Numbered from the stretch's first letter, positions 33,747-43,571 are shown. The stretch is DNA of 64,000 nucleotides from PHAA01 sp034927445 (GCA_034927445.1 JAYFPZ010000019.1:1-64000); one strand, 5' to 3'. Translations and numbers: made by a program. The notes: generated by a model not told the origin, from the letters alone.

Positions 33747-36269
33747 TCATTGAATTAACCCCAGTTCTCTGGCGCGAAGAACCGCGTCCGTCGCATTGTT
33801 GACTTCCAGCTTTTGATAGGCGACCCTGGTGTGAACCCGGATCGTGTTGATGGAAAGGCCGGTCAGTTTCACGATCTCTGCGTTTTTGTACCCCTTGGCC
33901 AAAAGTTCCAACACATATTTTTGCTGCCGGGACAGCTTTATAGGTCTCAGCTCGACGGCGCAGGCAATGCCTTTATAACGCTTTGACTGCTCATAAACAG
34001 CTAAATATACCTCCTGCAGATACTCGCAACCGGGCATGGTTGGATCATCCCTTCTATCCGGCCGTTTCAGGAGCTTTTTCAGTACGGGCAGGACTGCCCT
34101 CCCCTCATCCGCAAACACTCTGACGAAACGATACGGCTCTAAGTCGTAAAGCGTCCTTTGCAGAAGCGCAGCCGCTTCTTGTTTTTCGCCTGCCAGCCAC
34201 ATTAAAACCGTGAGCAGTACTGCAGCTTCGGCAGCATCAAGCAGTCTGCAGAAATCTTCGGCCAGCTTTTTGAGTTTCTCGCACAGCCTCCGCGCTTTTT
34301 CAAACTCCCCTAAAAGGATATACGCTCTTGCCGTGGTGAAATGCAGAAAGATCTTATTCAACTGCGGGCTTTCCTCTTCGGTGACAAAGTAGTTTTCAAG
34401 CCAAGCCGCCGCTGCTTTTGGGTTGCCCTTCATCATCTCGATTCTTGCATCGAGGGCAGAGATAACAGGGCGCAGATGCAGAAGGTTTTCCCGTTGGATC
34501 AAAGTTCTGATCTCGGCCCTGTACCGTGCGGCGTCTTTTTCCCTGCCCATGGCAAAAGCATAAAGCGTCCAATGCATCTTCGATAAGAATTTAAGTTCGG
34601 CGGAATCCGTTTCCGGGTTCTGGTCTAAAAGCACCTCCGCTTCTTTCAAGAGATTTTTTTCATATAAAAGCCCCGATCGCACCCCGGACGCGATGAGCTC
34701 GTAATCGCCACCCAGAAGCTCGAGAAAAATAAGGCGAAACTCACTGAACTCCGCCTCCATGTCCAGAGCGTAATGGGAAAAATCCCTATAGGTCCGATGA
34801 AAAAAAGGAAGGTTGTGGTTGAGCGATTTGAGCGACTTTGGAGGCCCGTTTTCGACCTTCGGCACGTTCCCAACCTGAAATTTCGCCGCTTGCTCCGAAA
34901 ACGAGTAACGGGGATCCAGGGTGACCAAGATGAGGATGCCTTCCAAAAAGGCCTTATGCTGCCCTAAAATGTCTGGGAGTTTCTCATAGATCCGGTCCAG
35001 ATAAAAAAACATGCCTTTCGCGTCTCCGAGCAAAAACGCGCCGTAGGCACAGACGACGTATAAAAACGGATTTTCTTCTAAAACGTTTGCGGGAAGCCGG
35101 CTGACGAAATGGAGCTGTGAAATTTCCGAGTGTGAGTGCCCGCTGTTTTTCAAAAAGCCAAACAAAGCGGCGGCCATTCTTCTGCCGTCCCCGGATTTCA
35201 CGAAATATCGCAGCGCGTTGAAATAATCCCCGTGCTCCATGTAATAATTCGCCGCTCTTTGGTTTAAGGTATTCTGCTCAGCTTTATCTCCTTTTGCCGC
35301 CTGTGCCTTCAGGAAATCCAAAAACAGATGGTGATAGCGGTAAGCGCCGTTCTGCCTGCTGATGAAAAGGTTGCCGCCGCACAGCATATCAAGGATTTTC
35401 CTGGTATTGGGATTTCCCGTAATCCACCCGACGAGCTCCGGGGAAAATTCATCCACGACAGAGGTTTGCATCAAAAAATGCCGCAGTTCCGCGTCAAAGC
35501 TGTCCCATATCTGAGTTTCAATATATTGACCCAATAATCCGCCCTTCATTTTCCCATCCACCGCTGTATCTCCGCTTAAGGCCAAAGCGCCGACCGCGAT
35601 GGCCCAGCCTTCGGTGAGCGAAAAGACCTCTTCAGCTTCCTTCACGGTAATAAAACGGCCGAAGCTCGCAAAATGCCGGCGTATTTCATTGCTCTGAAAG
35701 GCAAGTTCGGCAGCGCCGATAAAAGCCAATTTTCCGCTTTCTTTTAAAGGTGAAAAGGTACGGGGCGGTTCGCCGCGGCTTAAAATCAATACAGTTATGG
35801 AAAGGGGAAGCCGCTTGATTATATAAAGCAACGATTTGGTGATTTCTTCGCTCGTTATGTAATGAAAATCATCCAGAACCAGTACATATCTGCCATCGTC
35901 AAAGGAAAGCCGCGATATAACCTCAATCGTGTATTCAACCGGCGAGACGCCAAAAGCCGAAGATTTGACAATCCTTATGAGGCTTTCGTCCGGCGGAATC
36001 ATAGAAAAAAGTGCGGCGCAGAGAAAGCGGTAAAAAGCGGCGGGGGGGTTGTCATATTCGTCCAGCCCAAGCCAGATAGGCCTATAACCTGACCTCTGTA
36101 TCCATAAAAGGGCGGACACGGTTTTTCCGCAACCGGCGGGAGCGCTTATGTAAATGCACCGTTTTGCGGCAGCTTGGTCAAGTAGGCCAAGCAACTCCGG
36201 GCGCGGGGCGCAGATTTCAGGAAGCTCGGCCGGTACAAGCTTATCGTTCTGCATGCTCTGTGTATTCAT
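33747..36269 (-). CDS. LuxR-family regulator of the MalT/LAL type (cassette 2)
   Basis: The 840-residue protein has a STAND NTPase with Walker A SAPAGCGKTVSALLW (about residue 42) and Walker B YVLVLDDFHYI (about 130), a helical TPR-like middle (about 335-740) and a C-terminal LuxR helix-turn-helix (LSRQQKYVLELLAKGYKN to YQKLEVNNATDA). GGGAGGT before the ATG fixes the start. It is divergent from the four-helix-bundle/SLH/SLH genes, across 247 bp, and is likely their activator. It is only distantly similar to the regulator at 11957, so the two cassettes are not a recent duplication. Confidence 0.9.
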   Translation of the reverse strand: MNTQSMQNDKLVPAELPEICAPRPELLGLLDQAAAKRCIYISAPAGCGKTVSALLWIQRSGYRPIWLGLDEYDNPPAAFYRFLCAALFSMIPPDESLIRIVKSSAFGVSPVEYTIEVISRLSFDDGRYVLVLDDFHYITSEEITKSLLYIIKRLPLSITVLILSRGEPPRTFSPLKESGKLAFIGAAELAFQSNEIRRHFASFGRFITVKEAEEVFSLTEGWAIAVGALALSGDTAVDGKMKGGLLGQYIETQIWDSFDAELRHFLMQTSVVDEFSPELVGWITGNPNTRKILDMLCGGNLFISRQNGAYRYHHLFLDFLKAQAAKGDKAEQNTLNQRAANYYMEHGDYFNALRYFVKSGDGRRMAAALFGFLKNSGHSHSEISQLHFVSRLPANVLEENPFLYVVCAYGAFLLGDAKGMFFYLDRIYEKLPDILGQHKAFLEGILILVTLDPRYSFSEQAAKFQVGNVPKVENGPPKSLKSLNHNLPFFHRTYRDFSHYALDMEAEFSEFRLIFLELLGGDYELIASGVRSGLLYEKNLLKEAEVLLDQNPETDSAELKFLSKMHWTLYAFAMGREKDAARYRAEIRTLIQRENLLHLRPVISALDARIEMMKGNPKAAAAWLENYFVTEEESPQLNKIFLHFTTARAYILLGEFEKARRLCEKLKKLAEDFCRLLDAAEAAVLLTVLMWLAGEKQEAAALLQRTLYDLEPYRFVRVFADEGRAVLPVLKKLLKRPDRRDDPTMPGCEYLQEVYLAVYEQSKRYKGIACAVELRPIKLSRQQKYVLELLAKGYKNAEIVKLTGLSINTIRVHTRVAYQKLEVNNATDAVLRARELGLIQ

Positions 36270-36516
36270 AAGGCACCTCCCTGATACACTACCGATTACA
36301 GAATACCTCTAATTGAATATTTTTACAATTGCTCGTCATCAATGCGAGCCTTTTATCTTAAATACAGCCTATATTAAGGAATGTTCAGAAAAATCTCACA
36401 TCAGCCTTATAGGATGAAAAAATAAATTTCCAAACCCTCACATCAGGGTAATTGTTCGCTTCGGTGCGGCTTCTTACAATGAAATACAAAAGAATGATTA
36501 GAGGGAGGCCCAAAAA

Positions 36517-36858
36517 GTGGATCAGTTCCTTAACAAAAGCTTTGATTTTTCCATACGTATCATGGAGCTCGCCAAATACCTGGATGAGGAGCGGAAACTC
36601 TACCCCTCTAAGCAGTCGGTTGCTTACCTGTGCGGTCGGAATCGGAGTAAATCTACGGGTTTCGGCATTTATCCACGGGGGGCGGATGAATGGTACAGGC
36701 AGGCTTTGTCATGTGCGGTGGAATCCGAATACCTGCTGGAGACCATGGTGAAAATGGACTGCCTGCAGGAAAAGCAAAGTGTACCTATTTTGAGTGATTG
36801 CCGCTCTCTAAAAGAATTGATTGCGGAACAGCTTTTACTCAAAAAACAAAATAATTAG
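36517..36858 (+). CDS. Four-helix-bundle (23S rRNA IVP-type) protein with a frame-shifted middle
   Basis: The open frame gives 113 residues from GTG 36517, with GAGGGAGG upstream. The first part (FDFSIRIMELAKYLDEERK) and last part (CAVESEYLLETMVKMDCL, SLKELIAEQLL) match the four-helix-bundle family TIGR02436. The middle (about 36602-36670) reads as nonsense here, but the +1 frame gives LSSRLLTCAVGIGVNLR, the expected LSxQLLR...IGANxxE core helix. Two compensating frameshifts seem to have swapped about 22 codons. The product may be misfolded. It heads the SLH operon, 14 bp before the next gene. Confidence 0.6.
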   Translation: MDQFLNKSFDFSIRIMELAKYLDEERKLYPSKQSVAYLCGRNRSKSTGFGIYPRGADEWYRQALSCAVESEYLLETMVKMDCLQEKQSVPILSDCRSLKELIAEQLLLKKQNN

Positions 36859-36872
36859 AAGGGAGAATTATT

Positions 36873-37892
36873 ATGTTGAGAAAATCCCAAATTTTCACGC
36901 TGGTTATGGCATTATTCCTAACATTCCTTCCCCAAGGAGTTCTCGCCGCCCCGTCGGATCATACCCCCTACGAGCTGCAGACATCGCTCATCACCCCCGA
37001 TGAAACACACCCTTACGGCAGTGCGCTGCTCACTTTTAAAATTGATAGCCTGCCCCGGTCCGACTCCGCAGCAAACCGTTATATCGTCATTGAGAAGAAG
37101 ATCGGAGCGTCAGGCACATGGACCGGAGTCACGGAAACGAGCGCCGACGAGTTTCTTGATTATTACCAAACGAGTCCAGGTGTTTTCAAATATGAGCAGC
37201 TCTGGAACGAGGATTATGCCTGGGAAGCCGGCACATCTATTTCTTTCAGAGTAAAAGTCGCTCTTTATGACGAAACTTTCAGTTTGGCCGGCGAATCGGG
37301 CTGGTCTAACATTGCAACCATAGGCGTACAGGGCAGCGGCTGGGCGATGCAGGAGTTGGAAAAGGCGATGGACCTCGGTCTGATTCCCGTCATATTATCC
37401 GGCCAGGACTTGGCCCAGCCCATTACTCGCGAGGAATTCTGCGAGCTCACGCTTCTGCTTTATGAAAAGACCACCAACAAAACCCTGGAGCCCTATTCTC
37501 CCAATCCTTTTGTCGATACGTCAAATCCACAAATCCTCAAGGCTTATGCGCTTGGCATCACCCAGGGTACGTCACCAACTACCTTTACGCCTAACAAAAC
37601 CATCAGCCGACAGGAGTGCGCCACCATGCTGTTTCAAACTATAAAAGCCATCGCACCCAAGGGAGACTATTCCATCAGCGGCGTGCCCGATTTCCCGGAT
37701 CAGAAGGACATCGACTCCTGGGCTGTGGAGGGCACCAGATACATGTCGAAGCTCGGAATTATCAATGGCGACGAAAGAGGTTATTTTATGCCGAAGGCGA
37801 CGACCACAGCGCAGCAGGCCGCTGGTTACGGCACGGCCACAAGGGAAGCGGCAATCATCATGAGCATACGGACTTATAATGTGCTGCACTGA
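36873..37892 (+). CDS. SLH-domain surface protein, short form
   Basis: This protein of 339 residues has a signal peptide (1-25, ending GVLAA), a fibronectin/Ig-like domain (about 30-155, with a Trp-rich NEDYAWEAGTSISFRVKV) and three SLH-like repeats (about 158-339: GSGWAMQELEKAMDLGLIP, ILKAYALGITQGTSPTTFTP, DSWAVEGTRYMSKLGIINGD). It should sit on the cell wall. AAGGGAG precedes ATG 36873. It lies between the four-helix-bundle gene and the giant SLH gene and is probably co-transcribed with both. Its role may be as a small wall-anchored partner, by inference only. Confidence 0.85.
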   Translation: MLRKSQIFTLVMALFLTFLPQGVLAAPSDHTPYELQTSLITPDETHPYGSALLTFKIDSLPRSDSAANRYIVIEKKIGASGTWTGVTETSADEFLDYYQTSPGVFKYEQLWNEDYAWEAGTSISFRVKVALYDETFSLAGESGWSNIATIGVQGSGWAMQELEKAMDLGLIPVILSGQDLAQPITREEFCELTLLLYEKTTNKTLEPYSPNPFVDTSNPQILKAYALGITQGTSPTTFTPNKTISRQECATMLFQTIKAIAPKGDYSISGVPDFPDQKDIDSWAVEGTRYMSKLGIINGDERGYFMPKATTTAQQAAGYGTATREAAIIMSIRTYNVLH

Positions 37893-37960
37893 ATCGCTCC
37901 CCTGAAAAACCCAAGCGGGAGGAGGGGGTATCAAACCTGAAGAAGGGAGGGATCATTCAT

Positions 37961-40900
37961 ATGAGACTCAAGCTTTATAAATTATTGTCCGTCCTGCTGG
38001 CGGTATGCCTCGTTGTGGCTTTTATCCCCGCAACCGCGCGGGCGGCGGAGGTGCTCTGCGATACCGAGGAGGAATTCCGCCGCGCCGTTGCCAATGCGGA
38101 CATTGGCGATACGATTGTCATTACCGACGATATTACGTTTACGTCACAGGGCTCGTATACAGCGGACAGTCAATTACAAATTACGAACCCTAACCCGTTT
38201 ACCATCACAACGGAGAACGAGGCCGTATACGATATCCACTGTATGGAATGGAATATCATGATCGGTTCAAACTCGGACGTCACCCTAGCCGGCGGAGTGA
38301 AAATCAGAGGGGGCGGTGTTCCGGATAACGGCACGATTACCGTCTCGGGCACGCTTACTCTGGAAGACAGCGCTTCCGTGGACAGGTGGGGCTGGATCGG
38401 GAGTCCTGACATCCCCTGTATCTACATTGCGGACGACGGTACAGTGAACATGAAAGGTGGCAACCTGATAGAAGGCAGGGAATTGGGACGGGGTGTCTAT
38501 GTGGCGGGCGGTACGTTGAATATGGAAGCCGGTAATGTATATATCGAAGGCCCCGACGCGGTCGGCATAGATATGGCCAGCGGCGCGGTCGATATCTCCG
38601 GTGGCGTAATCAATTCGTCCGACGATGCCAGAGGCGTTAATGCCCAAGGCGGCGATCTGACCGTCCGCGGCCAGGTGGAGATCAACGGCGCCGTCCGCAT
38701 CATGGGGGAGGCCTTGGCCGAGATTAGTGGCGGCGCTATTGTTAATGAATCTTGCGGCGTTGATATTCAAGGGGATGGTGGCGCCTATGCCGAGATCAGC
38801 GGTGAAGCTGATATCAGTGGCGGCGAATATGGCGTCTATATCCATGATCACGGCCGGGCGGATATTATTGGCGGCGCCATTGAAGGCGGTGAGTACGGCG
38901 TTGGTGTTTATATAGATGATTACGGCGATGCAGCAATTTCCGGGGAAGCGCATATCTCATCGGGAGGCGCAAACGTAGGCGTTCAGGTCTATAAAGGTGG
39001 CATAGCAAAGATCAATGTTTCTGATAATCTGACAATAGAAAACGGTATTTGCGCTGATGGCGTTCCTGATCCGGCATTTTTCCTTACTGAACTGCCTCCG
39101 CCGATTACCTTGCCGGTGGGTTCCGGTTTTGAGTTTACGCTTACCGGCGCACAGACTGAATACGAAATTGGCGAGGATACGCCGGAATGGCTTGGAGTAA
39201 GCCTCAGCGCCGATACGCATACGGTAACGCTGAATCCCACCTATGGGGGAACGGATCATTTGGTGCTGGAATCGAAGCATTATTGCGAGGAAATGAAGGA
39301 ATACGGCTATCTGACGCTTTACATCCCCGTCACAGGCGAAATACCTGTCTGTGAAATCGTCAACGGAGAACAATACACTACCTTGGACGAGGCGCTGGAT
39401 AACGTAGGTCACGGAGATACCATCCGGCTGCTGAGTGACATTGACTTCAACGGCGGCATTGTAATCGAAAACATGACCATTACCTTTGATTTGAACGGAC
39501 ATACGCTGGAGCTTGTCAATACCGCCGGCGAAGGGCTGCGGGTGCAAACCGGCGCGGTAAATCTGGCCGGATCCGGTGAATTCAACGTCACCGGCACGAC
39601 AATAGGAGTTATTGCCGCAAACGGCTCGGCTGTTGTGTCGAATGCAAACGCAACGGTCGGAAACGGCGCCCTCGCTCTCACCGACGGAAGTGTTACGGTA
39701 ACTGGCGATGCCGAAGGCGCAAACTTTGGTGTCTGCGCCGAGGGAAGCGGAAGCAGCGTGAGTGTTGGAGATGACGTACATGCAAACCGGGGCGCACGTG
39801 TCATTCAGGGCGGGACCATCACCATTGACGGCAGCATTTACGCGGATAGTATTTATCTATGGATTGGGGACGGAGACGTGGATGAAGACGGCTACGCAGA
39901 CTCTACTACCAAGCCGGGCTACCGCACCTACACCGACGGTACAAGCACCGTCTGGGTCAAAATTTCCGGCGATGACACTGTACCTGATGACGCAAATTCT
40001 GGGATCACAAACCAGACGCGGGGAGCATACGGCAGCAGGCAGGTTACTCTGACCATCACAGTGCAGAATGCGGAGGGAAACCCCTTGGCCGGTATCGGTC
40101 CGGAATATTTTGAAGTACTAATAAACGGTGATCCCCAGCGGTTTGACACCAGTTCTTTGCTCTCAGGCTTCGCGGACAACGGGGACGGCACCTACACGAT
40201 GGTCTTTACGGGGGCCGCCGACAGCGCGATATATCCCTTTACGAACTTTAAAGTGAAGGATGTTCTCATTGAGGCCGGTCCGACGATGGTCACGACTCCC
40301 CGACCGGCGGATGACTATGCCTGTGAAATCGTCGGCGGCGGACAGCACGCCGCACTGGGCACGGCGCTGGAGGCCGCGTCCAGCGGAGATACCATCAGGC
40401 TGCTCCAGGATATCGATTATGAGGGCGGCCTTGTTATTAACAGCAAACACATTACCTTTGACGTGAACGGATACACATTGAATATTAACAACGAAGCAGG
40501 GACCGGACTGGTCGTGGAAAACGGCGGCAGCGTTGATTTGGCAGATACTTCTCCGGAGGGTGGCGGTAAATGCAATGTCACCGGCAAAATATACGGGGTC
40601 AAGGCGGATCACGCTTCGGTCACCGTTACAGGCGTAGCGACAACAGGCCCCGGGAGCATCGGCGTTTTTGCCAATAACAACAGCAGTATCAATACAGGAA
40701 GCGTCCGTGGCGTGCAGTTTGCCGCTTATGCCTGCGGAGGCAGCTCTATCGAGGTTGGAGGCGATGTAACGGCCGTTGCCTCCAACGGCAAAGGCACATA
40801 TGCGGACGATAATAGCGAGATCAGCGTTTCAGGCAATGTAACGGCGACCGGCGGTGCCGCAAGCATCGGTGCGCATGCCATCAGAAGCAGCGAGATTACC

Positions 40901-42493
40901 GTTGACGGTGTTATCACGGCAACGACTTATATCAAGATCGGCGACGTATCTGTACTTGAAGAAAATCATACGGGCATTGACGGCAGCTACTATGTTTATA
41001 CCGATGCGGCAAGCCCCGGCAACACCGTCCGGGTCAGGATACTTCCGCTCACCATCATCACCGGAAGCCTGCCTGACGGCAAGGCAGGTATAGCCTACAG
41101 CCACGCCGTTACAGCAACAGGCGTAGGGGCCATCACCTTCTCGCTGCTGAACGGAAGCCTGCCTGCGGGGTTGAGCCTTGACCCTGTTACCGGGCTTATC
41201 TCCGGTACGCCCGTTGCCTTCGGTACATATACATTTACTGTCCGAGCTGAAAACAGCGCCGGAGTATTCAATAAAGAGTTCACCATTACGATAGCTGCAA
41301 CTTCCTCGGGCGGCGGCGGGACGTTCTCCCCACCCGCACCGGAACACAGCGCCATGGTCGAAGGTGCAGGCATATCGGATATGACCTTGCCGGTTGATGT
41401 CGATACCGCCGGGGGGAGTGCGTCGGTCAAACTGGAAGCATTGGCTGAGGAACCGTTTGTTGTCACCATGCCTTTGATTCCAGGGATAAACGCGTATACC
41501 CTGGGAATTACCGCCGCTTTGCTTTCGGGCTCCGAGGCGGGTGATGCGCTGACCTTCGTAACCGGCATCGGCAGCCTGACATTACCGGGCAACATGCTCT
41601 CCGGCACAGGGCTCACGGGCAGCGCCGGTATCACCATCGGCGAGGGTGACAAAGAGATCCTGCCTGACGATGTGAAGTCTGCGATAGGTGACAAGCCGCT
41701 CATCCAGCTCACGCTGTCCATCGACGGCAGGCAGACCGACTGGCGCAATCCCGCTGCCCCGGTAACGGTATCCATACCCTATACGCCGACGGAGGAGGAG
41801 CTGGCAAATCCTGAAAGCATCATCGTCTGGTACATCGACGGCGCGGGGAATGTCGTTACGATTCCCAACGGACATTACAATCCTGCGACAGGAATGATCA
41901 CCTTCGAAACCACACACTTCAGCGACTATGCGGCAGCGTATAAAAAGGTAAGCTTCAACGATGTGGCGACGGGCACATGGTACTACAACGCCGTGAGCTT
42001 CATCGCGGCGCGCGAAATCACCACAGGCACGGGCAGCGGTAATTACAGCCCCGACGCCAAACTGACGCGCGAAGACTTTCTCGTCATGATGATGCGGGCA
42101 TATAACATCGTTCCGGATACGAACCCGAATGATAATTTCTCCGACGCGGGCAGCACTTATTACACTAACTATCTCGCGGCGGCAAAACGGCTGGGCATCT
42201 CCGCAGGTGTTGGCAATAACATGTACGCACCGGGCAAAGAGATCACCCGGCAGGAGATGTTTACCCTCCTGTATAACATCCTTAAGGTCATCGGGCAGTT
42301 GCCGAAGGGCAATTCCGGCAAAACATTGAGCGACTTTTCAGACGTTGGGGCCATTGCCTCCTATGCACAGGAGGCAATGGCGTATCTGACGGAAGCCGGC
42401 GTCATCAGTGGCAGCAACAGTCTGCTGACGCCCGTAGCCACCACCACCCGAGCCCAAATGGCTCAGGTGCTATATAACCTGATGGCAAAGTAA
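37961..42493 (+). CDS. Giant SLH-domain surface protein with beta-helix repeats
   Basis: The 1510-residue protein has a signal peptide (1-28), a right-handed beta-helix-like region (about 30-370, many short ISGG/GVYI turns), and two copies of a domain that opens CEIVxGxQxxxLxxAL and DTIRLLxDIDxxGG (about 463 and 787). A putative Ig domain follows (about 1029-1115: GSLPDGKAGIAYSHAV). A conserved domain (about 1128-1325) closely matches the one in the 5700-11453 protein (NPAAPVTVSIPYTP, IVWYIDGAGN, ETTHFSDYA), then three SLH domains (about 1325-1510). AAGGGAGG precedes the ATG. It is likely an adhesin or S-layer-linked protein on the outer wall. Confidence 0.9.
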   Translation: MRLKLYKLLSVLLAVCLVVAFIPATARAAEVLCDTEEEFRRAVANADIGDTIVITDDITFTSQGSYTADSQLQITNPNPFTITTENEAVYDIHCMEWNIMIGSNSDVTLAGGVKIRGGGVPDNGTITVSGTLTLEDSASVDRWGWIGSPDIPCIYIADDGTVNMKGGNLIEGRELGRGVYVAGGTLNMEAGNVYIEGPDAVGIDMASGAVDISGGVINSSDDARGVNAQGGDLTVRGQVEINGAVRIMGEALAEISGGAIVNESCGVDIQGDGGAYAEISGEADISGGEYGVYIHDHGRADIIGGAIEGGEYGVGVYIDDYGDAAISGEAHISSGGANVGVQVYKGGIAKINVSDNLTIENGICADGVPDPAFFLTELPPPITLPVGSGFEFTLTGAQTEYEIGEDTPEWLGVSLSADTHTVTLNPTYGGTDHLVLESKHYCEEMKEYGYLTLYIPVTGEIPVCEIVNGEQYTTLDEALDNVGHGDTIRLLSDIDFNGGIVIENMTITFDLNGHTLELVNTAGEGLRVQTGAVNLAGSGEFNVTGTTIGVIAANGSAVVSNANATVGNGALALTDGSVTVTGDAEGANFGVCAEGSGSSVSVGDDVHANRGARVIQGGTITIDGSIYADSIYLWIGDGDVDEDGYADSTTKPGYRTYTDGTSTVWVKISGDDTVPDDANSGITNQTRGAYGSRQVTLTITVQNAEGNPLAGIGPEYFEVLINGDPQRFDTSSLLSGFADNGDGTYTMVFTGAADSAIYPFTNFKVKDVLIEAGPTMVTTPRPADDYACEIVGGGQHAALGTALEAASSGDTIRLLQDIDYEGGLVINSKHITFDVNGYTLNINNEAGTGLVVENGGSVDLADTSPEGGGKCNVTGKIYGVKADHASVTVTGVATTGPGSIGVFANNNSSINTGSVRGVQFAAYACGGSSIEVGGDVTAVASNGKGTYADDNSEISVSGNVTATGGAASIGAHAIRSSEITVDGVITATTYIKIGDVSVLEENHTGIDGSYYVYTDAASPGNTVRVRILPLTIITGSLPDGKAGIAYSHAVTATGVGAITFSLLNGSLPAGLSLDPVTGLISGTPVAFGTYTFTVRAENSAGVFNKEFTITIAATSSGGGGTFSPPAPEHSAMVEGAGISDMTLPVDVDTAGGSASVKLEALAEEPFVVTMPLIPGINAYTLGITAALLSGSEAGDALTFVTGIGSLTLPGNMLSGTGLTGSAGITIGEGDKEILPDDVKSAIGDKPLIQLTLSIDGRQTDWRNPAAPVTVSIPYTPTEEELANPESIIVWYIDGAGNVVTIPNGHYNPATGMITFETTHFSDYAAAYKKVSFNDVATGTWYYNAVSFIAAREITTGTGSGNYSPDAKLTREDFLVMMMRAYNIVPDTNPNDNFSDAGSTYYTNYLAAAKRLGISAGVGNNMYAPGKEITRQEMFTLLYNILKVIGQLPKGNSGKTLSDFSDVGAIASYAQEAMAYLTEAGVISGSNSLLTPVATTTRAQMAQVLYNLMAK

Positions 42494-42518
42494 AAAGTAA
42501 TGGGCGATATAAAAAGAT

Positions 42519-42560
42519 AAAGAAGCAGCCAGTCGCCTCAAATGACTGGCCGCTTCTTTG
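42519..42560 (+). terminator. Terminator of the second SLH operon
   Basis: A stem of about 15 bp (AAAGAAGC-GCCAGTC with its complement, one mismatch) and a T-rich tail, 25 bases after the stop codon. Confidence 0.8.
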
Positions 42561-42745
42561 TGCCTCGTGCCGGTTACACCCTCCATCTTTCCCAAAGTTA
42601 TTTTACACTAGCTGTATATTTGTGATTAAGGAACTTTTTAATTCTTTCCCTAGCGCTATCGATTTTTATAAATTATCTTTATAATAGAATCTAATCAATT
42701 CGTATACTCTATAGCTTAAATTCCGTTTTTAGGAGGAACATTTAG

Positions 42746-43276
42746 GTGAGAGCAAGTGATAAGAAAGAATATATCGTGGTGGCAGTTATTTTTATATTCG
42801 CTGTGGTCATATTTTCTTATATTTCCCAAAATCACCCGGATATTATCAGAGAGAATCCCGAACAGGCAATGGTTTTGCATCAAAGCGACATGACCGTTGC
42901 AACTTCCTCAGGCATCCTTATGGTCGGAAAAACTACCCGTGCAGAAGCAATGCTGGTCTTCCCGGAGGGGGAGAATCTCGGCAGAAGCGGCTTGTATCGG
43001 CCCAAAGACCTGGATTGTTTACTTTCATTTTCGAAAAAAGAGGATGTTCTCATCAGGATTGATCTGGGGCAATGTGATTTGTCCACTTCACGGGGAATCA
43101 AGGTTAATGACTCTTTTGATAAAGTTTTGGCCCAATATGGAAATGGTTTTACCAAGGCTTACGACAAAACCACTCCCCAGATATTTGATGCTTATTATGG
43201 GGCTGATCAATACATACTGTTTAAAATCGAAAATAATATGGTCAAACAAATATATATCGGCAGTCCGGTTCTCTAG
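42746..43276 (+). CDS. Hypothetical membrane-anchored protein
   Basis: The 176-residue protein has one N-terminal membrane helix (about residues 9-27) and an outside domain with no family I recognise. It opens with TSSGILMVGKTTRAEAMLVF and has a repeated-looking layout: a G-x-T-x-x-E-A-x-x-x-F helix near 60 and a GIKVNDSFDKVLAQYG helix near 125. The second is typical of SmpA/BamE-like or lipoprotein-type folds in which a GxxxxxVxxxLG helix is followed by strands. GTG 42746 has AGGAGG nine bases upstream. It stands alone between the SLH operon and a MITE-like element. Confidence 0.65.
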   Translation: MRASDKKEYIVVAVIFIFAVVIFSYISQNHPDIIRENPEQAMVLHQSDMTVATSSGILMVGKTTRAEAMLVFPEGENLGRSGLYRPKDLDCLLSFSKKEDVLIRIDLGQCDLSTSRGIKVNDSFDKVLAQYGNGFTKAYDKTTPQIFDAYYGADQYILFKIENNMVKQIYIGSPVL

Positions 43277-43383
43277 CGGATTTAGGATAAATCAAAACGA
43301 TGCTTTCAAAATTATCCCTGGGCAACCTGCTCGAATTACAAGTCCTATCGCAGCTTAAACATGATATCTTTTAATATACTAAG

Positions 43384-43501
43384 GATTCCATTGCCAAAAG
43401 TCTCGTTTTCATACTCGTAGAGGAGACTTTAGTCTCCGACCAAAAATAAAGAAACGCCGCTACGCCATAAAACATATAAATATACTTTTTGCAGCGGAAT
43501 C
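43384..43501. mobile_element. MITE-like element, copy B (118 bp)
   Basis: The element begins GATTCCATTGCCAAAAG and ends CTTTTTGCAGCGGAATC. Flanks are ACTAAG (43378-43383) and ACTAAT (43502-43507), a probable target duplication with one change. Compared with copy A at 22520 it lacks about 40 bp in the centre and has a perfect GGAGAC-TTTA-GTCTCC hairpin. No frame codes for a transposase. Confidence 0.75.
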
Positions 43502-43530
43502 ACTAATATATTACCTTATCGACATAAATA

Positions 43531-43571
43531 AACCCTCCATTTGATGATATATTTTCATCTTTTGAAGGGTT
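43531..43571 (-). terminator. Possible terminator of the riboflavin operon
   Basis: An imperfect 17-bp inverted repeat beginning AACCCT on both strands lies 53 bases past the ribH stop. The minus-strand tail is only modestly T-rich. Confidence 0.45.
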
